Below, piece by piece: positions 51,073 to 64,000 of a stretch of DNA of 64,000 nucleotides. Source of the DNA: Burhinus oedicnemus. Taxonomy: Eukaryota > Chordata > Aves > Charadriiformes > Burhinidae. The first letter of the stretch is position 1; each line of letters begins with the position of its first letter. The translations under genes and the position numbers were made by a program. The stretch is taken from NCBI GenBank assembly GCA_008921705.1, contig VFFE01006978.1:342683-406682 (forward strand), written 5' to 3'. The notes under the pieces were generated by a model, which saw only the letters and a list, made by a program, of their open reading frames with translations, was not told the DNA's origin and made no database searches.

Positions 51073-54000
51073 TTTGCAAAGCACATTTGTAATGTCTTAG
51101 AAAACAGGCTTCGAAGAAATGAGCTGAAAGCCCTGCTGATGAAGAGAAGCCTCCCAGGGCATCAAAAGATAGGGCCAGTACACTGTAGATAAGTAGAAGA
51201 CTAAACAGCTTGTGTAAGATAATTACCCTTTGCCCTTGGGAAACACAGCCAGAATTGGAAGCTGTAAGCCTGTCCTCCATAGTAGAACCCATCTCGGTCA
51301 CCCCCATGCTCTAGATTGTGAGTCAGGATCCTCCCCGCCTTCACCTTCCCGCTCCCGTGCCACGGGGCTGAGCCATCAGTAGGGGACCTACTCTCCTGTC
51401 CCCAAGTATCTGGCACTGGTCCTCCGGTCTTCCCCACACCCTGTAAGACAACAGCTGGCAGGAAGGGAGGGATAAAAATTACTTGGGGGCCCCCTCAAAT
51501 AAGGTAAGTACTTTTTTAGGTACCTTCCATGGGATATGCAAGAGATGACTGGATCAGGATATCCCTTCTGTGTGGTTATGGCAATTTAGCTCCTGAGCAT
51601 CATTCCAGGTGTAAGAATTACATCTAGGAGTTTCTGGACCAGAAATGGATGAATTATCCTGCCATGTGGTAATGAAATCTGCTATACTAAAAAGAGGTGA
51701 GGGGAAAAAAACCCCTGGTTTAAAAATGTATTTTGAAAATATTATTTTTTTTCCCTGATGAGTGGCTTGGGGGCAAGTGAACTAGATCCATTTAATAACT
51801 GTTTTCTCACTATCTATTGTTTATAGTATTTTATACAGTGAGAAAATACTGGGGAGTTTTAGGAGTGTAACAATTGATAACAGCCTTAGGATTGATTTAC
51901 AGTGAAAAATGAAAACTTTGAGATAGAAAAGTTTTTTAGAAAAGAGTTTAAAAAATACGATTTTTCTGCCTATAAATAACAGTTCAGACATGATCATGGT
52001 AAGCAAAACTCATGGCTTGGAATTTTGTGATAGTTCAGGAATAGTGTTTATTCATTAACACTGCCCAGACAGAATAATTTTAGTCCTTATCTCTGGATAA
52101 ATCCAGGCCATTGTTCACATCTATAATAACATGCACAAAAAAAATGTCTGGCATCAGTCTGGTGGTGTGCTATATCCACACAAACCTTAAGCCCCTAACA
52201 AAAAAAAAATAAATCTAAGCTTTAGGAATTTGTCAACTTTTCTTTATGGTTTGTAAACGACCAGTGAGGGATTTCAGGTGCCACAAACCACATCCCTCCT
52301 TGGGCATTCTTTCACATGTATGCCTGCAGCATGCAATCGTATGGCTTAATAAAAAGTCACGAGGTCACCGATACTCACAAAGCCAGAGGAAAGTCGGGCA
52401 CGTTGCTTCCAGTTCACCGATCTGGCCGTATTTATCAGATGAGGATTTTGTCTGCATGCGTCCTGGGGTAATTAAATCCACACTGAATGGCAGCGCCTGT
52501 GTGGCTGTTAATTTTAGGCCAAGAAATTTCATTTGGAGCAGCCCTTTTATTTGCTGTGGCCAGTAAGGTGGAAAGGGGCTGAGCTTGCCCTGTCCTGGGG
52601 TGAGCCCAGCGCCCTCGAGGGTCCTGGGCTTGTGTCAGGGCTTCAGTCCCATGCATCAGGCACTGCGCGCAGAGGGACCGCCTGTGTAAGGGTTTCTTTG
52701 TCTTTCTTTTCTTTTCCAGTACGTACTCAGAGTGCTGGGGCAGCTGGCAGGGAATTGAAGGCTCGATAAATAAATAAACGCTGACGTGTGTGCAGTATTG
52801 CCATTGCAGAGGAACGTCAAGGTGCTCATGAGCTGTCAAGGTGCCTGCATGCCACCAGCGTGTCCCTCCTCTGTCAGGAGCTTCTGCCTCTTGCAATGTG
52901 AAAGGCATGGGTGATAAATGGATTATTGCTGATATATCCAAACCATGAATTTAAAACTGCCATTCTTCCTAAAGATAGAAAATAGGTGGTGCACCCCGAT
53001 AAATGCATCAGTGTCAGGCAGTAATAATGAGATCCAAAAGTTATCAGATCTGCGTGTCCTGTGCTAACTTAGTCAGGAGCTGTAAGAGCCGTTCAGGTCT
53101 ATGGGTTTGGAGCTGCCTGTCTCCAACCTGTCCTGCTGTGCCTGGCTAAAGGCACTTCTAATCCAAGCCCATAAAGAGGCCTCTTAGCAGTGCTGTGGGG
53201 ACTAAAGTCATTCCAGCTGTGTGCTCTTATGTAGGCAATCTATTTTCTCTTAGTTACGGGTTTTTCCTAGCTAGTACAATTAAAATTCTTGACATGTTTC
53301 TTCATATATTGCATTTGCATGCTTGGAGCAATACCTGTTTGAGCAATCTCTGTCTTTTACAGAGGTGTGTTGAAAGGTGGGGGGTCACCATTATGTGTGA
53401 ATTTTGCTTTCTATTCTTCATTAGAGCTATAAAATAGGTGTGTGGGCTGAACAGCATGTTGTATTTACAAATGAAATGAAAAACATTGGCTACACTGTAA
53501 GCAACACCTGGGGATTTTGTATTTATTTCCATGTAAACTAGCTGGACAAATAATGATGTTTGGTAACATCAGCTTGCTACCAAAACACCTAGGCTGCATT
53601 GTGGGCTGTTCAACTTCATAACAAAACTACCTGTGAAATTAATGTATTGGAAGGAAACTAAGCATTGTATTTTGGTACCATTATGTTTCCGTGCAAAGGA
53701 GTAGCACAGGAAAATTGCGGGAGAAATGAACATTTCAGGTAAGAAGCCATCACGAGAAGGAAGAAAAAATAGTTGGAAATACCTGTTAGTGGACTCTCCC
53801 AGCACTGCTGTGGGATTGTAGCACACACCAGCATTACGCCTGAGCTCCTCTTAAGCTTTGTTCAAATTACAAGTCTGCATCTGTACCCAGCTGCCACTAT
53901 ACTCTGCTCTTTACTGCATGCTATTAACTATAATGTTGCGAGTGCTCAGATGGGTCTGATCCTTGGATTTTTCTGTACCTACTTCAGAGTCATTCCCCAT

Positions 54001-54838
54001 CAGAAAGTTGCTGTGCTGTGCTTACTGCTGGCGACAGTTTTGAAAGAGACACACTGGTGTCTCTTGAGAAAGGAGGTGCTATTTTCCCGTGAGAGTATGT
54101 TGTTAGATACATCTAACAACACTCAAAAATAAAACACATACCTGTCGGGTGCTGCTTACATTGCTATCCTAGATTCCTTTTATTTCTTGGGAATTTCCTC
54201 AAAACACCGATGTTAAGTGACGTGGCAGAGGTGACATGCCCGCACCTGATTCTGCAGGGCACTGAGCCCTTTGCAAACGCGGCTCAGCATCCCCTTGAGT
54301 CAGACCCCCGAGCGTGCAGTCTGCGGGCAGCGGTGCTGCCGCCATTACTTTGTCAGCAATTTATGAACAACGAGGACGCTAACAGCGAAGAGCTGCGTGT
54401 TTTAATCAGCAGCTACCAAGACAAATAGTTGGTACAAGTTAGCTTGACAGACCTGTTGATAGACACATGCACTGCCTCATACAATAAGCTGTCAGCTTAG
54501 GAAGCCTCTCCTCCTCTGGCCGCCTTGCTCAGAAGCCCCTGTAGTCATTCCTGCTTGCTGTGGTTAAAGGAGCGGTCGTGTCTTCTGCTGTCCATCACTT
54601 CAGCAGTGTCCCAGGGAAGGAGAAAGATCAGATTAAATTGTTTGTACGGTGTTTTGTCCGCTGAACTCTCAGAAGCATTAGAACAACAGTGCCACGATGT
54701 TTTGACATAAAATGTCATTTAATATTATATCAAGCTTCCCTGCCTCTGCGTGGCTGGTGCCTGGTTTCCCACCCTCCCCGGGGAGCAGCTGTAAGGGAGG
54801 TGAGAAACCTCACCAGCTTGCCCTGGACCCAAACCAAC

Positions 54839-54872
54839 CCGGACCTGGACCCAGACCCGGACCCAGACCCGT
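54839..54872. repeat. 12-bp minisatellite (ggacccagaccc)n
   Basis: Nearly three units of a ggacc[c/t]-[a/g]gaccc pattern lie in tandem. In one frame they would encode Asp-Pro repeats, but no gene contains them. Confidence 0.75.
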
Positions 54873-57800
54873 CTGTCTCTGCTGTCCCCCACCATCACAC
54901 TCAGCAGCCCTGAGCTGACAGGTGACACCACGAATGCAGTACATCCTGCAGTACATCATGTTGTTGTGCTTGGCAAGTTTCTTGATGATTTTCAGGGAGA
55001 AAATTTTATGTCTGAAGATTGACTTCCATGAGAAGTCTGAATATAGGGTTTAGGGTGGGAGTCATTTCACGTACTTTTAGGGAGCCTAGATATCTCCTTC
55101 TTTAAAGATACCCATCCTTAAAATGGCAGTAGCAGGTAATGCTGCGTGGAGGGACTTGAATGCTGAGCAAGAGCTTTGCGTTCTGATAATTTTGAGTTAC
55201 TGCATAGAGATCTTCAACTCCAGATCTCTGTATTGGGTCCAATATAAATGCTGAGGAAAGCATATAAATGCCTAAAGAAGCCTGTGAGAAAGAATAACGG
55301 GGATAGGGCGAATAAAGAATCTGGAAGTATTTTTGGCTGGTTTTGCCTGTTGCAGACACTAACAAGGAACAGTATGTTGCTTTGCTAAGTCAAAACCAAT
55401 TCAAACTCCACTGTGCTGCAGTACAGCAGATTAGCCAAAGGAAAGCTGGAATCAAATTCTATCCAGTCTCGATTAACCTTCTGCATATGGGTAAACCTAA
55501 GTGAAGCAGCCAAGAAATTTCCGTCTGTCCTGTTTCAGCCTGGGTTAAGTGAGCGGGCTGATATTCTGGAAAGCGGAGAGGGGTCAGGAGGGAGGCGTGA
55601 GTGGGAAGGAGTCTTGCTTGGTGCCCAGAGCTGGCACAGACAAGTGTTGTGCAATGGGTGCGTGGAGAGGTTTGTGTCCTGCAGATACTGTTCAGCTCGG
55701 TCAGGAATGCATCTGGAAAATCCACCCAGCCAGAGAGAGAGATCGATGCCTTAAATAAATAAAATGTGAATGTGTTTTTTTGTGGTTCGGCTTGCGACTG
55801 TTAATGGAGGCAGCTGGAGGTTTTGTAAGAGATGCAGTGCAAGACACAGGGATCCACTTCTCTTCAGCCCAGCTGAGGCTCATAAGGAGATTTTGTGTTA
55901 AAAGTCTTTTGCAGGCATTCAAGCCTAGCATAACAGGACTTTGTAGCATCTTTTCTGACAGCCATTTCATAATGCTACGAAGATGCAGGGCAGATTGGTT
56001 TTCTTTTAAGGATGTCTGGGCACTAGGGTCTGCTTAACAGGGTTTCACTACATATCTTTCAAAACCTAAAGTTTTAAAAGTGTGGAAAATGCCTATTGAT
56101 TTGCTTTACGTAACATGTTTCTGTATGCTTGTTACCAAGGTCTTGGCCAGCAACATGGAAAATTTTACCAAGTTTTATATTTTGAATTAGCCCAGGAGTG
56201 GGCATGGATGCTTTTACTTGCCAGGCTTGTTAAGGTCAATATACCCTACATTCAGTAGTGCTTAGTGGCAGAAAAAATACTCGCCTTTTATATTTTGCTA
56301 AGAGGTTAAGATTTGATTTCAGACCGTCTGTGTGTGTAGTGACAACTGGTAACTGAAAGATTCCTTACATACGTTTCTGCTTTATCATACAACTGGAGGA
56401 CCGTCTGGTTACAAAACATAATAATACATAGAGCCAAGGGATATTTTTCTTCCTTCCTCCCTTCTCCTGAGAAATTAATTGCTTCAGGTGGAAATAGGGC
56501 ATATAATGCCCCACGTAACTGATGATTTAATTTTAAATCTGACCTGGAAGACTCAAGTTTGGAGTGGGAGAGCTCTTGTCCTTAATTAACATTTTGAACA
56601 GTCTGAAGCCAGAATAATCTGAACACCTGCTGTCAAGGTTTCAACATAGCATCTGTTCACAGCTAAATTCACTTGTCCCCAAAAGTTATTGCATGTCACT
56701 GCTTGTGTGTGCAGATGTTTATATTTAAACCTATGTGCTCGGTTTCATACCAATGCATCCAAATTGGATTTAGGTCAATGTGTTGGACTACTTGACAGCA
56801 CGACTTCAAATATACAAAAACCAGACCTGTGGACATTTAGATTGCATGTAGGATCCATCTGGAAATTTGTGCTCCAAATGTGTTCCTGGACGTATTGTTC
56901 CCCAGGTCTGGAAAGCCAAAATTCTGAGAGGTGGTTCTTGTCCTCACCTTGTTCCAAGTCCCCAGTCACAAGTCCTCTTGCTACCCTAAACAGTGACGCT
57001 TTCCTAAAACAGGCCAACTAATCATTTCTCCCTAGCTTATTTGTCTCCTTAGGAAAACAGGTTTCTGCTTGATTAATGATAGTACATGTTTAACCTCTTT
57101 TACAAATTTGTAAATATGAGTGCGTGCATTTTTCAGTGTCAGGCAAAATTTCTTTACTAAGTGCCTCGCAGAAAGCAGCAGAGGCAAGGACGGGAGAATA
57201 CACAGGATGGCTTGGTTTTAAGGGGAAGCAAACAAATGAACATCTGGTTCTTCTGCTCATTGCAGAGGAGCTGAAAAAGCTTTCTCAAATACTGAAAACT
57301 TTAAAACTGGTGCCTTTTTTTTAAATAGTTAGTCAAGGTTAGCTAAAAGTAGGAGAAAACTTTGAGGTGTCAAAGTAATGAGTTTGGGGTGTATGAGGGG
57401 CTGAACCGACTGAAACACTGCTGGAAAAGGAGGAGGAATATACATATCTTTGTTGTCTTTCTCTTGGGCCACCAAAGAGAACCAAAGTAAAGACCGTTTT
57501 TCAGAGACCTGTTCAACCCTCTTAGCTCCATCCCTGCTGGTCACAGATCAGACACATCCTTTCTGCAGGATACAAAAGAGTGCATGAAGCCACATCCATG
57601 GAAGACCCCTCTGCTTTGTGTAGCATTCACAGTTCAAGTTTTAGCTCATTGAGGTGCAGAAACAATGTGCTTTGGGGAGAGGGCGGTCTGTGGTGCCATA
57701 AGGGAGCCCCGTGTTCTGCTTTTTCTTTTCAAGCAGTAGCAGGAGCAAAGCAGAGGTGGCTCCTGACCTTTTTCTGTTTAGCTGGAAGTCTGTCCCTTAT

Positions 57801-60800
57801 TCCCTCTATTCCCTCTGCCCATACAGGTTAGGTCTGGAGTAGTCCAGCAGAAGGTAAAAAGTATGTCTCAGCCTTAGGCTCAGTGCTGAGCCCACCAAGG
57901 GGACGCAGCAGGGAAATTTGGTAGCTGCAGGAAATGCCTGCCATTGTCAGAGGGCGATTGGCACCCCATAAACCCCGTAAACTTCACAGCTCGCCTCTTG
58001 ACTCTGGGCCAGGAGCAGATGAAGAGACGGCACGAGTTTTAACCCCTTTGCCCAGCGTGTTACCACCATGTGTGCTGACCCGCAGGATGGGAAGGTGTTA
58101 GCTGGGGCCCACCTTTGCAGCAATAGCCACATCTGCTCCTCTGCTGCAGCTCTGCATCCCAGCTCCTGAGAAACTCGTGTTCTTGGCAAGCTGCTTTGTG
58201 AAATACAGCATGGTGGGGCTGGTTTTATTCTCAGTCTTCTGTGCAAGAGGTTACTGTGAGTAGTTCTGTGCTTTAATACAGAGAAATGGAGCTGTATTCT
58301 CCACAACAAGCCCTTTTTTATTACACTTGGTTTGAATAGCAGTCGAGCCTCTAGTCACGTCTCCAGTGGAAAGACGGCCCCTTGTGAAAGCCTTTCATTT
58401 ACTGCAGAGAATGAATTTTCACATGCATGCAACCAGATTACCAAAAAAACCCCACAAAATAACCAAAAGAGCTACCAAGAATATGTATATGTCCAGAGGG
58501 TGTTCAAGGTGGCCTAGAAGAGATTAAGTGGAAGTGTCTTTGTAAAAGGAAGCAGAAGAGCTGACTGTGAAATTAAAAGACATCTTACGTCAAAGGAATA
58601 CTTATGTCACTGTAGTCCTCTTCATTTTGAGCTTGATGATTGCGCTGATGTGGCACTATAATAATTTTAAAACAATATTTTAGAAAGAAAAATAAATAAC
58701 CTCTAATGTCTTTTCAGTTGTTCTTCTGGGAAGACTTGTGGTGACTTAAAAGAAAATACTCAGTGAAGCTGTGAATGGGAGACATGTCAAGGGTGGGTGT
58801 GTTTTGAGGTTTGTTTGGGTTTTTATAATACTTTATTCCTATGTCTTTTTTTTTTAAATCGTTTTCATATGCTTTTAATAAAGTGGCCACTGAATTAAGA
58901 AACTCCTTCAAATTCCACCAGTTACGGGAGTTTTGCAGGGTGATGTGTTATAGGACTATCACCACCTTTGCAGATGTGCCCTTAGGAGAGTTCTGCTGGA
59001 AGGAAGCCGTGATCCCACTCTAGTCCTCCAGCCTTCACTTGGGCAAATTCACAGCAAGGATTTTTTGGCAGGTGCTTGTCTCCCCTTTTTTTATCAGATT
59101 TGTATATGATATGCATTCATAACCTCTAAGCGAGTGCATTTCACCTTTTGAGATTGCTGTTGCCAGAACGTCAGAGCTCCCAGTGGGGATCAAGGAGAGT
59201 GCTGTGCTTATTACGGTTGTGTGAGGAATGTCCTCTTTTCCCCAAACACCTTCAGTTTAGAGGTTGCATAGCTTGCTCTCCTTCTCCCCCACGCTGAGCA
59301 ACACCACATCACAGGTAGGACTTGTTCCTAAAGCATTCTGCTGCGAAGTGAAAAAAACAACACCAAGAGGCAAATCAGGACTTGGGGGAATTGGTGATGT
59401 GTTTGCACAACTTCCCTCAAGCTATTTTAAAAAACATACTCCAGTCCTGCAGAGTCTTATGAAAGACTACCTGTCCCCTGTCCGATGGATACATTGCATT
59501 AACTCAGACGCCAAAACTAAGTAGTCGAGGGCACTAAAGTCGAGTCAATAAAGCTGAATGAGATTAGCTGGGGTTTACCTCCTGCCCTGTGCTGGAAGCG
59601 CAGTGCTGAGAGCAGCAAAAAAATGGAGAGCAAGGCTGCAAGGCGACAGAGACACTCAGTGGCTGTGGGGAGGCTCGGGCCCCGGCGGCAGCGTGGCAAA
59701 ACCACGCGAGCCGGCAGGGAACAACGGGGAGGAGGTCATCCCAAAGCTCAGCCGAGGGACTCCGTCACGAGACTTTGGCTACTATTATTTGGATGCCGTT
59801 CAGCAGGGTTCATGTTTCCGAGCCCATTCATAGAAAGCCATGTAAAACACTTCAGATGGCTCCGACTGGCGTCTCTCAGGGCTGTTCTTGTGCCGCCTTG
59901 AATTGCTTTTATTTTATGTACCGGGCTCAACTTCATCAGAGCAGAGCGTGCAGAGGCGGACGCGTTTCAGGACAGGGTTAAAACCATCTGCAGTCTGGAA
60001 GCTGGCAGGGTCCCCAGAGAGGGTGTTAAACCCAGGGAGTGCTGATCTGTTTCCTGCCTTTGTTATGATTTCTGCCCTGTAACCCAATCTCGCCCACGAA
60101 CCAGCCCGAGCCCAGCCCAGCTGTGTCAGCAGGGCACGGACTGATGCCGCCGCCGCCGCTCACGTCAGCACGGCCAGCCTCCGAAATCCCACCAGAGAGT
60201 TTAGTAATTTGCAGGTTAAGCCATGCCGGGTCTGTCCCCAAAATTGGTGGGCGCTCGCTGCCTTCGCCCACGTGCTCGGGAAGGCAGAGCGGAAAGGAGG
60301 AGGGCGGACGGTGGAGGGGGTGCTTGCCGGTCAGCTGCAGTTGTGTGCCGGTCTAGAAGGCATATACAGAGCTATAAACGTTAACTCATTGCTTTTTATA
60401 TGGGTCCCCACACAGCCCTTTAGGAAAATCCCATAGAAAATTTGTATGGCATTTAAGACTGGGTGGGGACTCTTTTTTCCGCGTTCACCTCCAAGGCTCT
60501 TAGAAGGCTTCACGTTCTTAAAGGAAAAAGAGCATTATCCGCATGCTTTTGCACATTTTTAGCACAGCACAGTCCCTGTAGTCTCGCAAATGGGTAAAAT
60601 GGCACGTGGTGTGGCGAGAGCAGGGAGGGCTGTGCCATGACCGCACGGTGCTCGCACTCGGCGCAGCCCCCCGGTGTTTCACCTCCCAACCCTCAGAGAC
60701 AGCCAGGCCCTACCTGTACATCAGCTGCCTGCCTCCAAGAAGGGCCGCCATCACCCTGGACCCTATTGCTGTTTGATAGTCGAGGTAACCCAGCGCCCAG

Positions 60801-63576
60801 GCTTGCTTCCCTGCCCCAGGAGCGACAGTCCAGCGAGGAGGAATGCTGCGAGGAAAAGCCTGGCTGCTGCCAGAATAAAAGTCCGACGAATCAGTCTGGG
60901 GAGAGGGATGGGGCAGAGGTGGACGGTGTGGTCCCCCTCGCTTGGTGGGTCCAGGCCCCGTGGCAGAGATGCCCGGGAGCCCTCGCGTGCAGGTGGGTAG
61001 CGCAGGGTGACGCACGGCAAGAAAAACGCCTCATTTTGTTTGTTTTCCCCTCTTTCTTGCGAGACTGATGTGAGCTGGCCCTGCCATCTGATCCGTTTTT
61101 GATCTTTTTCTAGCACGGCCTGTGTGCTTTTTAAAGTGTTTCGCTGCCAGAGCTGACCACTACTAAGAGAGAGAAAAAGCAGTCGGCAAACTTCCCCGTT
61201 AAAAAATGCGTTGGTTTAAAGCTTTGCAGATTACATTGCTTGTTTTTCAACCAACTCATAAGGACATAGCCAGCAGATTTCCAGTAAACTAGACATTTAA
61301 GTCAAAGTGGCTTCTTTGAAATATTTGAACAGTGGCGCGGGGAAGGTTTTGGTGAATGATGGGGTGGAGGAGAGGACAATCTGTAATTTATCTGCCCCTC
61401 TGCCTGGTGCAGATGAGATACACACAGCAGACCATCATTCTCTTCACGTTACGGTTTGTTATGAGGATTTGGGATTTTCCATACTGATTCCTAGGCCTTA
61501 AAATACTATTACTCATTTCAGCTGTAGTACAGAAGGCAAAGAAATGGATTTTTTTTCTGGGATTTCTTGCTTCAGGCTCTTTTTGAAATTCACAGGGGCT
61601 GTCTATAACATCATTTTCTCATAATTTTAAATGGGTTTTAGAAATCTGAGGAGAGCAGAGAATTTTCTGACTATTTCTCACAAATTACATTCCTGGGTCA
61701 CAGAGAAATCTGCTGTAAATAGGTACAACTCCACTGATTAAAGCAGCATTGTCCCTGCCGGTGTTGAAGTGTGAAACAACCAGACTAGGTTTGTGTCATC
61801 CCACTGTTGCAAGGCAGGGAGTTAAACCGTACTTGTGCAGCCAGCTGAAAGGCCTAAATAATCACAGTAAGACTCGTAATTTATTTTCATTGTATTTAGT
61901 GAATTAGAGCCTGGCTCTTGGTGAACAGGAATAGTTTCCTCTGCAATTGCACGCGCCGTGCTGTCCATTAACACCTGCCAGAGGAGCTCAGGGTGCCTCC
62001 TGCAGAAACTAAGGCATCAAAGTATGTTTTAAGATCCTAAATACCTCTGTGTATCTGTAGCTGGGCATTTTAATTCTGCACCCTTGTATTTGATTCTACA
62101 TATTGTAAAAATGAGGATAGTTTACATTATTATGATTTTATATCTAGAAAGTCACATAGGGTCCTCTGTCCCCAGCCTAGTTCAAGAACATGATATAAAT
62201 GCAGGCAAGAGTTTGCTAAGACCTGAACAGCATCAAAGTATTATTGCATCTCACTGTGAATGTTTTAAAGTTTTACAATAAAAAAGTTAATCCTGTCATG
62301 GAGTTTTGCATCAGGTCATTATGTGATTTATAAAAATAAATAATGTTTTATTTAAAATCCAGTACTGGATCTTCTCACTGATCAATAGTATTAAGAGAAT
62401 CTGTTTCCCTTTACTTGCAAGCTGATTTGAGATGGCATTCCTACATTCTCATTGCTGTATTATTAATTTTTAATGAATAAAAGATATGTTGAATGTGGCC
62501 CTAGATGACTGGGAGAAAAATGAGCTAACAGATAAACTTGGTTTTATATTTTACACTTCAAAACAATATCCATCTTCATCTCTATTTGATAATATGTATT
62601 ATCCCACTCTGTATGTTTCCTTTAGTGGGGAAAAGGTTAAAAGAAACCAGCCGGGTAACTCAGAGTTTGCCACCTTGCATCTCTGTTCTCTGACAGCTTT
62701 ATTTCTTGCTGTGTGTCGAGGAACCACGTTAGTTACTTCTTGCTACGCCCCAACTGACTTGCAAATATATACCAAAGGAGAAGTAGCAAGGACCAGGCTT
62801 ATCTTACTTTCTCTATTTTGCTCAAAAAAGCATCAATATTCACTCAGCTCCCTTGAGGCAGTCCTTTGGCCTCATCTTGATTTTAGAAAAATGTTTGTTG
62901 CTGCTTATATGTAAGCAGCCCGCCAGGCCGTGAGCACATCCCTGCTCAGTAGATGAGCTGCTGCAGCCGCATTCATGCTCCCATCTGAGCGGCAGCCGTC
63001 CTCTCGCTCTGCAAGGGTGGGCTGCGAGCACCACGCGGCGGATCTGGGGTTTCATTTGTAAGATTTCTTGGAGTGCTGCCCAAAATACATAGGCAAAAAA
63101 TGGAGAATTGAGCAAAACAGGAAGGCTAAGCCCTGCTTTTAACACGAAATGTGGTCCTGAGTATCACCAGCCTCTGTGAACTGTGAGCTCATGCCCATTC
63201 CCTCGATGGCATTTCCATTGCAAGCGGAGGGAGTGGGCTGTGAAGACGCAGGGCACCTGCTTTGTCCCCTGTGCTGCTCGTTGCAGGATCGCCGTGGTCT
63301 GGGCTAATCAGAACCGACAGCAATTAAGAGTAATTGAGGTAGCCTTTCTAGCTCAGTGATTTCCCTGTAGCTTTTAATAAGGAGAAATCAGAAGGAAAAA
63401 CAAATGCTGTTGTTCACTGAGCTCTCGTGAGCCATTTCTGATTGTCTTGGGATTCAACAACTCATTAGATGGAGAATTGGCAACGCTCGGTTTGAGTAAC
63501 ACCAGTTTTCTGCATGTCTGTGTGATGAGATTTTGTTTACATTCTTTAAACATGTGGAATGTTAATTTTTCAGTTG

Positions 63577-63600
63577 TTTTTTTTTTTTTTTTTTTTTCAG
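63577..63600 (+). repeat. T21 run followed by cag
   Basis: A run of 21 T ends directly in cag, so it looks like a splice acceptor. The following 61 bases end at caag with gtaata after them, which resembles a weak donor. The encoded peptide does not match collectin-12, so I treat it as a homopolymer and possible pseudo-exon. Confidence 0.6.
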
Positions 63601-64000
63601 TATGGTGTTCTTGGGTTATTTTGAGCCCGAGCTCGTTTTCCTGTATTCTGTAAGAATTCAAGGTAATAGGAAGTGTGATGTACTTTCCTCTTGTGATACT
63701 GCAATTAAAGGAACTGCTAAGGCAGGACTGGCCAAACAAGATCCTTGTCACAGACTTCTGGTCACAATAAATCACTGGCTTTGGAAAACATATTAATGAT
63801 ATGAGTTTGTTTTATAATACTGTCTGTGTTTAGCATAATGAAGACAAGTAAATACCAACTAGATTGCAAAGGTGAAACATGTTTGTGGTGGGGGCAGCCC
63901 TGGCTGAACAGCTTCCTCACCTGCAGCCTGTGGGCTGGGCGGTCTCCACTGGGACCACGTCTGACACACCACCAACCTGTGAGCAGTGCCCGTTGGCTGC

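Larger units (their letters stand above)
47201..64000 (+). other. COLEC12: COLEC12 intron 2, start only (inferred)
   Basis: I searched this stretch for the next exon, which should encode a Cys-x-x-Cys and Asn-Asn-Trp segment followed by the membrane helix, and did not find it. The intron therefore runs past the window's right edge. It holds T-runs at 48405-48422 and 63577-63597, two short tandem repeats (51027 and 54839), and GC-richer patches at 59600-60350 and 60600-61030 without an evident gene. Confidence 0.6.

Noticed and set aside
54689..54931. Asp-Pro repeat protein
   Set aside because: The Asp-Pro run is a 12-bp minisatellite read in one frame.
60637..61116. Open frames with a Cys-Cys-Glu-Glu-Lys-Pro-Gly-Cys-Cys stretch
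   Set aside because: It briefly resembles a cysteine-rich domain, but it is a single short patch in a GC-rich area with overlapping frames on the other strand and no splice support.
1..64000. CRISPR arrays, operons, prophage or other prokaryotic systems; tRNA and rRNA genes
   Set aside because: No regularly spaced repeats, no prokaryotic gene packing and no tRNA or rRNA signature were seen, and the window is clearly vertebrate.

Overview
This is a nuclear window from a vertebrate, almost certainly a bird. It is gene-poor, AT-rich sequence with few repeats. The repeats that can be recognised fit an avian genome: a decayed CR1 LINE, an avian-type ERVL solo LTR, and a few very old MIR/L3-like fragments. 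No bacterial-style gene organisation is present. Most open frames are short chance frames in non-coding DNA.

The one secure coding element is a 51-bp exon on the + strand at 47144-47194. It encodes (D)DFAEEEEVQSFGYKRF and has a strong acceptor and a consensus donor. This matches the N-terminal cytoplasmic tail of collectin-12 (COLEC12, also called SCARA4 or CL-P1), a type II membrane scavenger receptor with a collagen stem and a C-type lectin head. The exon is phase 1 at both ends, so the start codon and first two residues must lie on an upstream exon. A GC-rich CpG island at about 36.69-37.37 kb is the natural promoter and first-exon candidate. It runs directly into a 20-N assembly gap at 37372-37391, which probably hides the short first coding exon.

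Layout: 1-36.6 kb is the 5' flank of COLEC12, with no exon I can defend. It contains a 46-bp tandem duplication (11.8 kb), an unassigned ORF (15.0-15.3 kb), MIR-like SINE fragments (15.8, 17.0 and 29.9 kb), an old inverted-arm repeat (21.3 kb), a long imperfect hairpin (24.6 kb), a CR1 copy with an inactivated reverse transcriptase (25.5-26.9 kb) and a solo LTR flanked by a 5-bp target duplication (28.8-29.4 kb). The CpG island, a possible 4-codon uORF and the gap lie at 36.7-37.4 kb. Intron 1 covers 37.4-47.1 kb, exon 2 is at 47.14-47.19 kb, and the rest (47.2-64 kb) is the start of a long intron 2. The exon with the transmembrane segment was not found and should lie beyond the right edge.

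I looked for a previously undescribed system and did not find convincing evidence of one. The best leads are the gap-truncated promoter with its uORF and G-quadruplex potential, the hairpin at 24.6 kb, and a few unexplained open frames.
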